Source: Roseiarcus sp963824475 (GTDB taxonomy: Bacteria; Pseudomonadota; Alphaproteobacteria; Rhizobiales; Beijerinckiaceae). Taken from it: a DNA stretch of 64,000 bases. The stretch lies in contig CAWGPR010000012.1 of assembly GCA_963824475.1 (NCBI GenBank), forward strand, positions 744,001 to 808,000, written 5' to 3'. The position numbers and the translations under genes were made by a program. Numbering within the stretch: the first letter of the stretch is position 1; the number at the start of each line of letters is the position of its first letter. Shown in pieces: positions 25,392 through 34,905 of the stretch. The notes beneath the pieces were generated by a model, which was not told where the DNA came from, did not search any database, and was given only the letters and a program-made list of their open reading frames with translations.

Positions 25392-27299
25392 ATGGCCGAG
25401 ACCCCGACCGGCTCGTCGGCGAAGCCCACGGCTCGCGCGCGGCCGCGCCTCAAGCTCTTGGACGCCCTGGCCGACCTCGCGATCGCTCGGGTCAGGCGCT
25501 ATCTGCCAAAGAATTTCGGCGTCGATCTGGAGCCGCCGGGCGCGCGCCCCGTGCTGCCGGCCGGCGCACGGAAGGTAAAGTTAAAGGCCTTCGCGCGCGA
25601 GCTCCTTTCGACCCGGCTCGACCGTTCGGGCGCGCGCGTCCGCACCATCGCGCTTGGGCTGTTCGTGGCCTATGCCGGGCTCGGCGTGAAGCTGCTCGCG
25701 CTCGGCCTCTCCCACGATCCGCCGCAGACGCTGAAAACCGCGGCTGATGACGCGGTCTCCGGCGCGAGGCCCGATTTGCTCGACCGCAACGGCGCCATCC
25801 TCGCCACCGACATCAAGACCACGTCGGTGTTCGCGGAGCCGAACCGCATCATCGACATCGACGAGGCGGTCGAGCTCATCACCGCCGTGCTTCCCGACAT
25901 CAATGCGAAGGAGCTGCGCGAACGGTTGAGCTCGAAGAAGGGCTTCATCTGGGTCAAGCGGCACATCACGCCGAAGGAGCAGGCGGAGATCTTTCATCTC
26001 GGCCTTCCCGGCGTCGGATTCCTGCCGGAGAACATGCGCGTCTATCCCAACGGCCCGATCGGCGCCCATGTGATCGGCTTCGTCGATGAGGACAATGTCG
26101 GCATCGCGGGAATGGAGAAATATCTCGACGAACAGAGCCTGACCGATCCGCATGTCGCCGGGTTCACGGTCGATCCCGACAGCCTGAAGCCAGTCCGTCT
26201 GTCACTCGACCTCAAGGCGACCCATGCGCTGCGCGACGAACTGATCGCCGGCATAGAGCGCTTCCACGCCAAGGCCGCGGCGGGCCTGATCATCGACGTC
26301 AACACCGGCGAAGTGATCGCGCTCGAATCTCTGCCCGACTTCGATCCCAACGACCCCGGCGACGTGCGCGATCCGACCAAGATCAACCGCATCAATGTCG
26401 GCGTCTACGAAATGGGCTCGACCTTCAAGGCGCTTTCGCTCGCGATGGCGCTCGAATCCGGCAAGGTCACTCTCGGCTCACATGTGGACGCGCGCGACAG
26501 CTTGCGCTACGGGCGGTTCACAATTCACGATTTTCACGCCACCCATCGCGTGCTGACGGTGCCCGAAGTGTTCACCCATTCCTCGAATATCGGCGCTGCG
26601 CGGCTGGCGCTGATGGTTGGCGTTGAAGGCCATAAGGCGTTCTTGAAGAAGATGGGCCAGCTCGACCGGTTGCGCACCGAATTGCCGGAGAGCGCCGAGC
26701 CGTTGGTGCCCAAGCACTGGTCGCTTCTGAACACGATGACCATCGCCTTTGGCCAGGGCCTCAACGTCGCGCCCATTCAGGCGGTGATGGCGGTGTGCGC
26801 GCTGGCCAATGGGGGCATGATGATGACGCCAACCTTTCTGCCGCGCACCGAAGAGGAGGCGGCGAAGGTCAGCCATCGTGTGATCAGCGCGCAGACTTCC
26901 GAGTCCATGCGCTACCTGATGCGATCTAACGCAACGCATGGGTCCGCCAGTTTCGCCAACGTTCCCGGCTACTACGTCGGCGGCAAGACGGGGACTGCCG
27001 ACAAGATCATCCACGGGCGCTATTCGCAGAACAAGGTCTTCAACACCTTCATGGCGATCACGCCGGCCGACAAGCCGAAGTACCTTTATCTGACCATCTA
27101 CGACGATCCGCAGCCCGCGCCCGAGGATCACGGATACCACACTGCGGCCTATAACGCCGGGCGGGTCGCCGGCGCGCTGATCCGCCGGGTCGAGCCGCTC
27201 GAGGGCGTGCCGCCCATGAAGGAGCCGCCAACTCAGCCATTCCCAATCATCGCCCGACTGGGGTATGGAGCCGACGCCGACAAAACCGGCAAGGAGTAA
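25392..27299 (+). CDS. ftsI: Septal peptidoglycan transpeptidase FtsI (PBP3)
   Basis: A class B penicillin-binding protein that cross-links septal peptidoglycan. The 635-residue product has a long cytoplasmic N-tail (about 80 residues, basic), one membrane helix (residues 83-107) and a dimerisation/pedestal domain with the RPDLLDRNGAILA motif. The transpeptidase domain follows, with STFK (catalytic Ser343), SSN at 397-399 and KTGT at 532-535. The long N-terminal tail is common in Rhizobiales FtsI. It overlaps nothing and follows ftsL by four bases within the dcw operon. Confidence 0.95.
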   Translation: MAETPTGSSAKPTARARPRLKLLDALADLAIARVRRYLPKNFGVDLEPPGARPVLPAGARKVKLKAFARELLSTRLDRSGARVRTIALGLFVAYAGLGVKLLALGLSHDPPQTLKTAADDAVSGARPDLLDRNGAILATDIKTTSVFAEPNRIIDIDEAVELITAVLPDINAKELRERLSSKKGFIWVKRHITPKEQAEIFHLGLPGVGFLPENMRVYPNGPIGAHVIGFVDEDNVGIAGMEKYLDEQSLTDPHVAGFTVDPDSLKPVRLSLDLKATHALRDELIAGIERFHAKAAAGLIIDVNTGEVIALESLPDFDPNDPGDVRDPTKINRINVGVYEMGSTFKALSLAMALESGKVTLGSHVDARDSLRYGRFTIHDFHATHRVLTVPEVFTHSSNIGAARLALMVGVEGHKAFLKKMGQLDRLRTELPESAEPLVPKHWSLLNTMTIAFGQGLNVAPIQAVMAVCALANGGMMMTPTFLPRTEEEAAKVSHRVISAQTSESMRYLMRSNATHGSASFANVPGYYVGGKTGTADKIIHGRYSQNKVFNTFMAITPADKPKYLYLTIYDDPQPAPEDHGYHTAAYNAGRVAGALIRRVEPLEGVPPMKEPPTQPFPIIARLGYGADADKTGKE

Positions 27300-27310
27300 G
27301 CTTGAGGGCG

Positions 27311-28753
27311 ATGAGACGGCTTGGCGACATTCTCGAACTCAAGGAAGCCGATCGCGCGCTCGCCTCGCGCGCCATTGCGGGGCTGGCGTTCGACAGCCGA
27401 AAGACCGCGCCGGGCGATGTCTTCTTTGCGCTCGCCGGCGCAAAGGACGATGGTTTCAAGCATGTGGACGAGGCGGTTAAGAAGGGCGCGGCGGCGATTG
27501 TCGCCGAGCGTTGGGCGGAGACCCCCAGCGCCGCCTTCGTCAAGGTCGCCGACGCGCGCGCCGCATTGGCTCATGCCGCTGCGCGCTTCTATCCGCGCCA
27601 GCCCGAAACCATCGTCGCCGTGACCGGCACCAGCGGCAAAACCTCCGTCGTCGCCTTCGTGCGCCAGATCTGGCAGGCGCTCGGGCGCGAGGCCGCGTCG
27701 ATCGGGACGATCGGAGTCGTGTCGCGCCCGCTCACCGTCTACGGATCGCTGACCACGCCGGACCCGATCGCGCTGCATGAGCTTCTCGACCGGCTCGCCG
27801 CAAGCGGCGTCACGCGCCTCGCGATCGAGGCCTCCTCGCATGGTCTCGACCAGAAGCGGCTTGACGGCGTGCGCCTTGCCGCGGGCGCCTTCACCAATCT
27901 CACGCGCGACCATATGGACTATCATCCGACGGTCGAGGACTATCTGGCCGCCAAGCTCAGGCTGTTCCGGGACCTCCTGCCGGATGGCGCGCCGGCGATC
28001 ATCGATGCTGACAGCGCCATCGCCTCGCAGGTGATTGCAGCGACGCGGGCGCGCGAACTCAAGGCGGTCACCGTCGGCGCGAAGGGAGAGACAATTCGGC
28101 TTAACTCCGCCGCGCGCGCCGGACTGTCGTCGGTTCTCGATTTGGAGTTTGGCGGCCGGAGCCGGCGGGTGAACTTTCCTCTGCCCGGCGACTTTCAAAT
28201 TTCCAATGCGCTGGTTGCTGCCGGACTTTGCATCGCAACCGACGGCGATGCCGACGCGGTGTTCGAGGCGCTGCAGACGGTGAAAGGAGCGCCGGGGCGC
28301 CTCGAGCGCATCGGCGATGTCCGCGCCGCGACTGTCTTCGTCGACTACGCGCACAAGCCCGACGCGCTTGAGAAGGCGATCGCTGCGCTACGGCCATTCG
28401 TGCGCGGACGCCTCGTCCTGGTGTTCGGTTGCGGCGGTGACCGCGATCCGGGCAAGCGTCCGATCATGGGCGAGATCGCCGCGCGCTGCGCCGACGTGGC
28501 GATCGTCACCGACGACAACCCGCGCTCCGAGAATCCCGCGGCGATCCGAGCGCAGATCCTGGCGGCCGCGCCTTCGGCGATCGAGATCGGCGACCGGGCG
28601 GCGGCCATTCGCACGAGCGTCGCGATGCTTCGCGAGGGCGATGCGCTTCTGATCGCCGGGAAGGGCCACGAAACCGGGCAGATCGTCGGCGACAAGACTT
28701 TGCCGTTCTCCGACGCCGATGAGGCGCGCGAGGCGCTTAAGGAGGCGCAATGA
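27311..28753 (+). CDS. murE: UDP-MurNAc-L-Ala-D-Glu:meso-DAP ligase
   Basis: Adds meso-diaminopimelate to the peptidoglycan precursor using ATP. The product has AFDSRKTAPGDVFFAL in the N-domain and the P-loop VTGTSGKTSVVAF. The DNPRSENP signature marks DAP rather than lysine specificity, and HKPDALEKAI and GKGHETGQ follow. Two starts are possible: ATG 27311 (MRRLGDIL, used here) or TTG 27302, which has the better-spaced GGAG site within the end of ftsI. The stop overlaps murF by four bases (ATGA). Confidence 0.93.
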   Translation: MRRLGDILELKEADRALASRAIAGLAFDSRKTAPGDVFFALAGAKDDGFKHVDEAVKKGAAAIVAERWAETPSAAFVKVADARAALAHAAARFYPRQPETIVAVTGTSGKTSVVAFVRQIWQALGREAASIGTIGVVSRPLTVYGSLTTPDPIALHELLDRLAASGVTRLAIEASSHGLDQKRLDGVRLAAGAFTNLTRDHMDYHPTVEDYLAAKLRLFRDLLPDGAPAIIDADSAIASQVIAATRARELKAVTVGAKGETIRLNSAARAGLSSVLDLEFGGRSRRVNFPLPGDFQISNALVAAGLCIATDGDADAVFEALQTVKGAPGRLERIGDVRAATVFVDYAHKPDALEKAIAALRPFVRGRLVLVFGCGGDRDPGKRPIMGEIAARCADVAIVTDDNPRSENPAAIRAQILAAAPSAIEIGDRAAAIRTSVAMLREGDALLIAGKGHETGQIVGDKTLPFSDADEAREALKEAQ

Positions 28754-30165
28754 CGGCGCTGTGGAGCCAGGGCGAGCTGACAGCGGCGTTCGGCGCGCCC
28801 CCGAGCGCGCCATTGAGCGCGGCTGTCGGCGGCGTCTCCATCGACAGCCGGACGCTCGAGCCAGGCGACCTCTTCTTCGCCATCCGCGGCGCTCAGCATG
28901 ACGGCCACGATCACGTTGCGCGCGCGTTCGAAGCCGGCGCGGCGGCCGCCGTCGTGTCGCGCGAGCGAGCGCCGCAGATCGCGGCTTTCGGTCCGGCGTT
29001 CGCGGTTGACGAGACTTTGAAGGCGATGGAGACGCTGGGGGCCGCGGCTCGCGCGCGTTCGAAGGCGAAGATCGTCGCGGTGACCGGTTCGGTCGGCAAG
29101 ACGACCGCCAAGGAGATGCTGCGCGCGATCTTAACCGCCTGCGGCTTAACGCACGCTTCTACGGCTTCCTACAACAATCACTGGGGCGTGCCGCTGACGC
29201 TCGCGCGCATGGCCTTGGACGTGCGCTTCGGCGTGTTCGAGATGGGCATGAATCACGCGGGCGAAATTGCGCCGCTCACCCGCATGGCGCGGCCGCACGC
29301 AGCGCTTGTCACGACGATCGCCCCCGTCCATGTCGAACATCTCGGCTCGATCGAAGCGATCGCCGACGCCAAGGCCGAGATCTTTCTCGGCCTCGAACCT
29401 CATGGAACGGCGGTCTTGAACCGCGACGCCCCACAATTCGAACGGCTGGCGAAAGCCGCCGCGTCCCGCGGCGCGCGGGCCGTGAGTTTTGGCCGCGGGG
29501 CCGAGTGCGACGCCCGGCTCCTCGAAGTCGAGGCGACCGATCGCGGCTCGCGCGTGAAGACGCGCATTCTCGGCCGCGAATTGGCGTTTGAACTCGGCGC
29601 TCCCGGAGGTCACATGGCGGAAAATGCGCTTGGCGCGCTCTTGGCCGCGGAAGCGCTGGGCGCTGATCTTGGCGCATGCGCCGCAGCGCTTCGCGGCTTC
29701 TCGCCGCAGAAGGGCAGGGGGGAGCGCTTCTTACTGCCGACGCCCGAGGGGCCCGCGACCATCATCGACGAAAGCTACAACGCCAATCCCGCGTCGATGC
29801 GGGCGGCGCTGGCGCTGCTCGCCGCGGCGAGGCCGGGGCCGAAAGGGCGGCGCATCGCGGTCATTGGCGACATGCTCGAGCTTGGGCCGAAGGCGGCGGC
29901 GATGCACGCCGAACTCGCGGCCGACCTCAGCGCCAACAAGGTGGATCTGCTCTTCGGCGCGGGCCCGCTGACGCGCGCGCTGTTCGACGCGGCGCCGGCG
30001 TCGATGCGGGCCGCTTGGACGGAACGGTCCAGCGACTTGACAGACGAAGTCGCCCGGACCTTGCGCGGCGGCGACATCGCGATGATCAAAGGCTCGAACG
30101 GCAGCCGGATGGGCCCGCTCGTCGCAGCTCTGCGCGACCGCTTCGCTCAACGTCCGGGGGGCTAG
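28750..30165 (+). CDS. murF: UDP-MurNAc-tripeptide:D-Ala-D-Ala ligase
   Basis: Adds D-Ala-D-Ala to complete the cytoplasmic peptidoglycan precursor. The 471-residue product has SIDSRTLEPGDLFFAIRG, the ATP loop VTGSVGKTTAKEML, the YNNHWGVPLTL and MGMNHAGEIAPLTRMARP segments, and IDESYNANPASMRAAL in the C-domain. Full length. The ATG overlaps the murE stop and mraY follows three bases after its TAG, so translation along the operon is closely coupled. Confidence 0.95.
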   Translation: MTALWSQGELTAAFGAPPSAPLSAAVGGVSIDSRTLEPGDLFFAIRGAQHDGHDHVARAFEAGAAAAVVSRERAPQIAAFGPAFAVDETLKAMETLGAAARARSKAKIVAVTGSVGKTTAKEMLRAILTACGLTHASTASYNNHWGVPLTLARMALDVRFGVFEMGMNHAGEIAPLTRMARPHAALVTTIAPVHVEHLGSIEAIADAKAEIFLGLEPHGTAVLNRDAPQFERLAKAAASRGARAVSFGRGAECDARLLEVEATDRGSRVKTRILGRELAFELGAPGGHMAENALGALLAAEALGADLGACAAALRGFSPQKGRGERFLLPTPEGPATIIDESYNANPASMRAALALLAAARPGPKGRRIAVIGDMLELGPKAAAMHAELAADLSANKVDLLFGAGPLTRALFDAAPASMRAAWTERSSDLTDEVARTLRGGDIAMIKGSNGSRMGPLVAALRDRFAQRPGG

Positions 30166-30168
30166 GGC

Positions 30169-31242
30169 ATGCTGACCTGGCTGGCCGAGCTCCCGGGCGT
30201 TTTCCACCTGTTCCGATATCTGACTTTCCGGACGCTCGGCGCGGCGGGAACAGGGCTTTTCCTCGTCTTCTTTTTCGGTCCGGCGATCATCTCCGCATTG
30301 CGTCTGAAACAGGGCGGTGGGCAGCCGATCCGTGTCGACGGACCGGCCTCGCATCTTCTCAAGAAGAAGGGCACGCCGACCATGGGCGGCCTGATGATTC
30401 TGTTCGGCCTGTTCGTCTCGGCTCTGCTGTGGGCCAATCTCGAAAGCCCCTATGTGTGGATCGTGCTGTTCGTCACCGCGGGCTTCGCCGTGATCGGCTT
30501 CTACGACGATTATCTGAAAGTGACGAAGCAGTCGGACCGCGGCTTCTCGGGGCGTGCGCGCCTGTTCGGTGAATATGTGATCGCTGCGCTCGCCTGTTAC
30601 GCGCTGATGCAGGTGGGCGCCGAAGGCGCGACCGGGCTCGCGGTGCCGTTCGTGAGCGGCTTCGTGTTCGATTTCGGCTGGGGGTTCCTGCTGTTCGGCC
30701 CGTTCGTCATTGTCGCTTTCGGCAACGCGGTCAATCTGACCGACGGCCTTGACGGGCTCGCGATCGTGCCGGTGATGATCTGCGCCGCGACGCTCGGGCT
30801 TATCGCCTACATCGCCGGCAATGTGCTCTATTCGCACTATCTTCTCATCAATCACGTGCCTTTTGCCGGCGACCTCATGGTGGTCTGCGGGGCGTTGATT
30901 GGCGCTGGCGTCGGATTCCTGTGGTTCAACGCTCCTCCCGCTCAGATCTTCATGGGCGACACCGGATCGCTGGCGCTGGGGGGCCTCCTCGGCGCGACAG
31001 CGGTAGCGGTCAAGCACGAGATCGTGCTGGCCGTGATTGGCGGGTTGTTCGTGATGGAGGCTGCGTCGGTCGTCGTGCAGGTGGTGTCGTTCAAGCTCAC
31101 CGGCCGGCGCGTGTTCCGCATGGCGCCCATTCACCACCATTTTGAGCAGCTCGGCTGGTCGGAGCCGCAGATCGTCATGCGGTTCTGGATCATCGCCTTC
31201 GTGCTGGCGATGGTCGGCCTCGCCTCGCTGAAACTGAGGTGA
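30169..31242 (+). CDS. mraY: Phospho-MurNAc-pentapeptide transferase
   Basis: An integral membrane enzyme that moves phospho-MurNAc-pentapeptide to undecaprenyl phosphate, forming lipid I. The 357-residue product has about ten membrane helices and the family motifs KGTPTMGGL, FYDDYLKV (Mg-binding Asp pair), NAVNLTDGLDGLAI, MGDTGSLALGG and the HHHFE loop. The initiator ATG directly follows murF. murD starts just beyond its stop. Confidence 0.96.
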   Translation: MLTWLAELPGVFHLFRYLTFRTLGAAGTGLFLVFFFGPAIISALRLKQGGGQPIRVDGPASHLLKKKGTPTMGGLMILFGLFVSALLWANLESPYVWIVLFVTAGFAVIGFYDDYLKVTKQSDRGFSGRARLFGEYVIAALACYALMQVGAEGATGLAVPFVSGFVFDFGWGFLLFGPFVIVAFGNAVNLTDGLDGLAIVPVMICAATLGLIAYIAGNVLYSHYLLINHVPFAGDLMVVCGALIGAGVGFLWFNAPPAQIFMGDTGSLALGGLLGATAVAVKHEIVLAVIGGLFVMEAASVVVQVVSFKLTGRRVFRMAPIHHHFEQLGWSEPQIVMRFWIIAFVLAMVGLASLKLR

Positions 31243-31244
31243 CG

Positions 31245-32660
31245 ATGACGCCGGTCGAGACCCTGCGCGGGCAGAGCGTCGCCCTCTTCGGCCTCGGCGG
31301 CTCGGGGTTGTCGACGGCGCGCGCGCTTGTCGCCGGCGGCGCCGAAGTGGCCGGCTGGGACGACAGCCCGGTCGCACGGGAGCGCGCCGCCGCCGCGGGC
31401 GTTGCGCTGGTCGATCTCGCGCATGCCGACTGGCGCGGCTTCGGTTTGTTCGTTCTCGCGCCCGGTGTGCCGCTGACCCATCCGGCGCCGCATTGGACAG
31501 TCAACCTTGCGGACGAGGCGGGGGTTCCAATCGTCGGCGATGTCGAGCTCTTCGTGCGCGAGCGTCGCGTGAGAGCGCCGGACGCGCCGTTCGTCGCCAT
31601 TACCGGCACCAACGGCAAATCGACGACCACTGCGCTCATCGCCCATGTGCTCAAACGGGCCGGGCGCGAAGTCGCGATGGGCGGCAACATCGGCGTTCCG
31701 GTTCTCGATCTGCCGCCGCCCGCCGCGGGCCGCACGCATGTGGTCGAGTGTTCGTCCTATCAGATCGACCTCGCGCCCTCGCTTAGCCCCAGCGTCGGAC
31801 TCCTGATCAACATCACCCCCGACCATCTTGACCGGCACGGCGATCTCGCGCGCTACGCCGCGATCAAGGAGCGGCTGGTGGCGAATGCGGAAGTTGCCTT
31901 GGTCGGCGTCGACGATGACCCTTGTCGCGAGATCTATGCGCGGTTGAAAGCGCGCGGCGGCGCGGGGCGCGTCATTGCGGTCTCGGGGACAGAGTCTCCG
32001 CTCGCCGACGTCTGGGTCAGCGAGCATCGCGTGATGGCGCGCGCAGAGGCCGCGCCGGCGGCCGATCTTGCGCAGGCGCGCGCGCTTCGAGGCGCCCACA
32101 ACGGGCAGAACGCGGCGTTCGCCTACGCCGCCGCACGGGCGCTCGGCGTCGAGCGCGACCGCATCGCGCGCGCTTTCGAGACGTTTCCCGGGCTTGCTCA
32201 TCGCATGGAAGAGGTTGGCCGGCTTGGCCGTGTGCTGTTCATCAACGATTCGAAGGCGACCAACGCTGACGCCGCCGAGAAGGCGCTGCTGTCGTTTCGC
32301 GATATCCATTGGATTCTGGGCGGCAGACCGAAGGCGGGCGGCGTCGAGACGCTGCGTCCGCTCTTTCCGCGCGTCGCCAAGGCCTATCTGATCGGCGAGG
32401 CGAGCGATGAATTCGCGCGCACGCTCGCCGGTACCGTACCCTTCGAACGCTATGAGACTTTAGGCGCGGCGACCGAGGCGGCGGCTGAGGACGCGGCTCA
32501 GTCGCCGGCGAGCGAGCCCGCGGTGCTGCTTTCGCCGGCCTGCGCGTCATTCGATCAGTTCACGAATTTCGAGGCGCGCGGCGACGCCTTCCGGGCGTGC
32601 GTCGCCAAATGGCTCGAGCGGCGCGCCAGGGCCGGAAGGCGTGCGCAAAAAGGGGGATAG
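31245..32660 (+). CDS. murD: UDP-MurNAc-L-alanine:D-glutamate ligase
   Basis: Adds D-glutamate to UDP-MurNAc-L-alanine with ATP. The 471-residue product has the N-terminal Rossmann-like VALFGLGGSGLSTARAL and the ATP loop ITGTNGKSTTTALI. It also has VVECSSYQID, NITPDHLDRHG, NDSKATNADAAEKAL and the C-domain LLSPACASFDQFTNFEARGD motif. The ATG at 31245 has GAGG five bases upstream; a GTG six bases earlier is an alternative. ftsW begins five bases after its stop. Confidence 0.95.
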   Translation: MTPVETLRGQSVALFGLGGSGLSTARALVAGGAEVAGWDDSPVARERAAAAGVALVDLAHADWRGFGLFVLAPGVPLTHPAPHWTVNLADEAGVPIVGDVELFVRERRVRAPDAPFVAITGTNGKSTTTALIAHVLKRAGREVAMGGNIGVPVLDLPPPAAGRTHVVECSSYQIDLAPSLSPSVGLLINITPDHLDRHGDLARYAAIKERLVANAEVALVGVDDDPCREIYARLKARGGAGRVIAVSGTESPLADVWVSEHRVMARAEAAPAADLAQARALRGAHNGQNAAFAYAAARALGVERDRIARAFETFPGLAHRMEEVGRLGRVLFINDSKATNADAAEKALLSFRDIHWILGGRPKAGGVETLRPLFPRVAKAYLIGEASDEFARTLAGTVPFERYETLGAATEAAAEDAAQSPASEPAVLLSPACASFDQFTNFEARGDAFRACVAKWLERRARAGRRAQKGG

Positions 32661-32665
32661 AGCGC

Positions 32666-33808
32666 ATGGTTTCACGAGTGGAGCGGGGCCCTGTTGCGGA
32701 TTGGATGCGCACCGCCGACCGGTGGCTGATCGGGTCGTTCATTGCGCTGATGGTGATCGGCCTGGTGATGGCGCTGGCGGCGAGTCCGGCGGTCGCGGAA
32801 CGGCTCAATCTTTCGACCTTCCACTTCGTCAACCGCCAGGCCCTGATGCTGATCCCGACGGCGGCGCTGATGATCGCAACCTCGTTTCTCTCGCCGCGGC
32901 ATGTGCGGCGCGCGGCGTTGGTGACGTTCGCGGCCTCATTCGCGCTTATCATTCTGGCGCTCATGTTTGGCGCGGAAGTCAAAGGGGCGAGGCGGTGGAT
33001 CTTCGGCCTTCAACCCTCGGAGTTCATCAAGCCCGCGTTCGTCGTTCTCGCCGCCTGGGCTTTCACCGAAGGCGGGCGGACCGGATCGACCGCGATCCCG
33101 GCGAAGCTGCTGTCCTTCCTGCTCTTGCCTATCGCCATTGTGCCGCTCATCCTCGAGCCCGACTTCGGCCAGACAATGCTGGTCGCGGTCGTCTGGACAG
33201 CGCTCTTCTTCCTGGCCGGCCTGCATTGGTTCTGGGTGGTCGCCGTCGGCGGGATGGGCATGGCCGGCGGTTTCGCCGTATTCAAACTGTCGCCGCATGT
33301 GCATGAGCGCGTACTGCGCTTTCTCGATCCGGACTCGACGGGCGGTCTGGTCGACACCTTTCAGGTCGACACCGCGTTGCAGAGCATTCTCTCCGGCGGC
33401 TGGCTCGGACGGGGCCCGGGCGAGGGCGTCTACAAGCGAATCCTGCCCGACGCACATACCGACTTCGTCTTCGCCGTGACCGGCGAGGAATTTGGCATGA
33501 TCGCGTGCATGGCGCTGATCGCCTTTTTCGCCTTCATCGTCCTGCGCGCCCTTTTTCTGGCGGCGCGCAATCCGGACCCGTTCTGCCGACTCGCGGCCGC
33601 AGGGCTGACGGTCATGTTCGCGGTGCAGAGCTGGATCAACATGGCGGTCAACTTGCGCGCCATGCCGGCCAAGGGAATGACCTTGCCGTTCATCTCCTAC
33701 GGCGGCTCCTCCCTGCTCGCGCTCGGCCTTGGCATGGGCTTCCTCATCGCGGCGACGCGCAAGCGGCCGGCCGCCGATCTCGACCATCCCGCGGCGACAG
33801 ACGGATGA
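32666..33808 (+). CDS. ftsW: Septal peptidoglycan polymerase FtsW
   Basis: A SEDS-family glycosyltransferase that polymerises septal glycan strands with FtsI. The 380-residue product has about ten membrane helices. Key motifs are GAEVKGARRWI, LQPSEFIKPAFVV, ILEPDFGQTMLV, GWLGRGPGEG and FISYGGSSLLALG. A short cytoplasmic N-tail precedes helix 1. The ATG at 32666 follows a G-rich ribosome site (AAAGGGGGAT). The last bases overlap murG as ATGA. Confidence 0.93.
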   Translation: MVSRVERGPVADWMRTADRWLIGSFIALMVIGLVMALAASPAVAERLNLSTFHFVNRQALMLIPTAALMIATSFLSPRHVRRAALVTFAASFALIILALMFGAEVKGARRWIFGLQPSEFIKPAFVVLAAWAFTEGGRTGSTAIPAKLLSFLLLPIAIVPLILEPDFGQTMLVAVVWTALFFLAGLHWFWVVAVGGMGMAGGFAVFKLSPHVHERVLRFLDPDSTGGLVDTFQVDTALQSILSGGWLGRGPGEGVYKRILPDAHTDFVFAVTGEEFGMIACMALIAFFAFIVLRALFLAARNPDPFCRLAAAGLTVMFAVQSWINMAVNLRAMPAKGMTLPFISYGGSSLLALGLGMGFLIAATRKRPAADLDHPAATDG

Positions 33809-34896
33809 GTTCGGCGCGTCCGATCTTGCTTGCTGCCGGCGGCACCGGCGGACATCTCTTTCCCGCGGCGGCGCTGGCGGGGGCGCTGGCAAAGCGCGGC
33901 GCGGAAGTGGAGCTCGCGACCGACAGCCGGGCGCTCAAATTCGGCGGGGATTTTCCCGCCCGCGCTATTCACGCCTTCCCCGCCGCGACGACCACGGACG
34001 CTGGCGTGCTGGCCAAGGCGCGCGCCTCGCTAACCTTAAGCGCCGGCCTCGCAGCCGCGGCCCTCAAGCTCAGGCGCATCAGGCCGCGCGCGGTGGTTGG
34101 CTTTGGCGGCTATCCGACCGTGCCGCCGCTCCTCGCCGCCTGGCTCCTCAGGATTCCGGCCATCCTGCACGAGCAGAACGCAGTGATGGGCCGGGCCAAT
34201 CGCTTCTTGAGCGCGCGGGTCGACCTCATCGCCTGCGGTTTTCCGGGCTTGATAGGCGTCGATCAAGCGAAGATCCGCGTGACCGGCAACCCGGTTCGGC
34301 CATCGGTGATCGCCGCCGCCGCGATCCCCTATCCCGAACACGTCGGACAGCGCTTGAACCTTCTGGTGACCGGCGGCTCGCAGGGGGCGCGCGTCATGGC
34401 CGACGTCGTGCCTGCGGCGATCGCGTTGATGAACCCGGACGAGCGGCAGTGGATCCGCCTCACTCAGCAGGCGCGCGGCGAGGACAGTTCGCGCGTGGCG
34501 GCGGCCTGCGCGCGGATGAGCTTCCCGGTCGAGATCGCAGAATTCTTCCCCGATTTGCCGGCGCGGATCGCAGCCGCCCATCTCATCATCGGCCGCGCCG
34601 GCGCTTCGACCGTCTCCGAACTCGCGGTCATCGGGCGGGCTTCCGTCCTCGTGCCGTTTCCGCACGCGCTCGATCAGGACCAAGCCGCGAACGCGGCGGC
34701 GCTCGCCAAGTCCGGCGGCGCGATCGTTGTGCCGCAAAGCGAATTCACGCCCAAGCGGCTGGCCGAGATCTTGCGGGCCGCTCTCGCCGCGCCGGCGAGG
34801 CTCGAAGCGGCGGCGGCGGCGGCGAAGTCGGTCGGCGTCCCGGACGCCGCCGAACACCTCGCCGACCTGGTGCTTGAAATCGCGCGGCCGGCGTAG
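33805..34896 (+). CDS. murG: Lipid II synthase MurG
   Basis: Transfers GlcNAc from UDP-GlcNAc to lipid I, making lipid II at the inner face of the membrane. The 363-residue product has the N-terminal GGTGGHLFPA loop, GFGGYPTVPPLLAA, HEQNAVMGRANRFL, VTGGSQGARV and the UDP-GlcNAc site GRAGASTVSELAVIGRAS. HALDQDQAANA follows. The start overlaps the ftsW stop. It is the last gene of the cluster here: the usual murC and murB do not follow, and an opposing LysR gene begins nine bases beyond. Confidence 0.95.
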   Translation: MSSARPILLAAGGTGGHLFPAAALAGALAKRGAEVELATDSRALKFGGDFPARAIHAFPAATTTDAGVLAKARASLTLSAGLAAAALKLRRIRPRAVVGFGGYPTVPPLLAAWLLRIPAILHEQNAVMGRANRFLSARVDLIACGFPGLIGVDQAKIRVTGNPVRPSVIAAAAIPYPEHVGQRLNLLVTGGSQGARVMADVVPAAIALMNPDERQWIRLTQQARGEDSSRVAAACARMSFPVEIAEFFPDLPARIAAAHLIIGRAGASTVSELAVIGRASVLVPFPHALDQDQAANAAALAKSGGAIVVPQSEFTPKRLAEILRAALAAPARLEAAAAAAKSVGVPDAAEHLADLVLEIARPA

Positions 34897-34905
34897 CGGC
34901 GGCGG

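Noticed and set aside
29731..31377. A 548-codon minus-strand frame over murF and mraY
   Set aside because: A shadow rich in Arg, His and Gln that crosses two conserved cell-wall genes; not protein-like.
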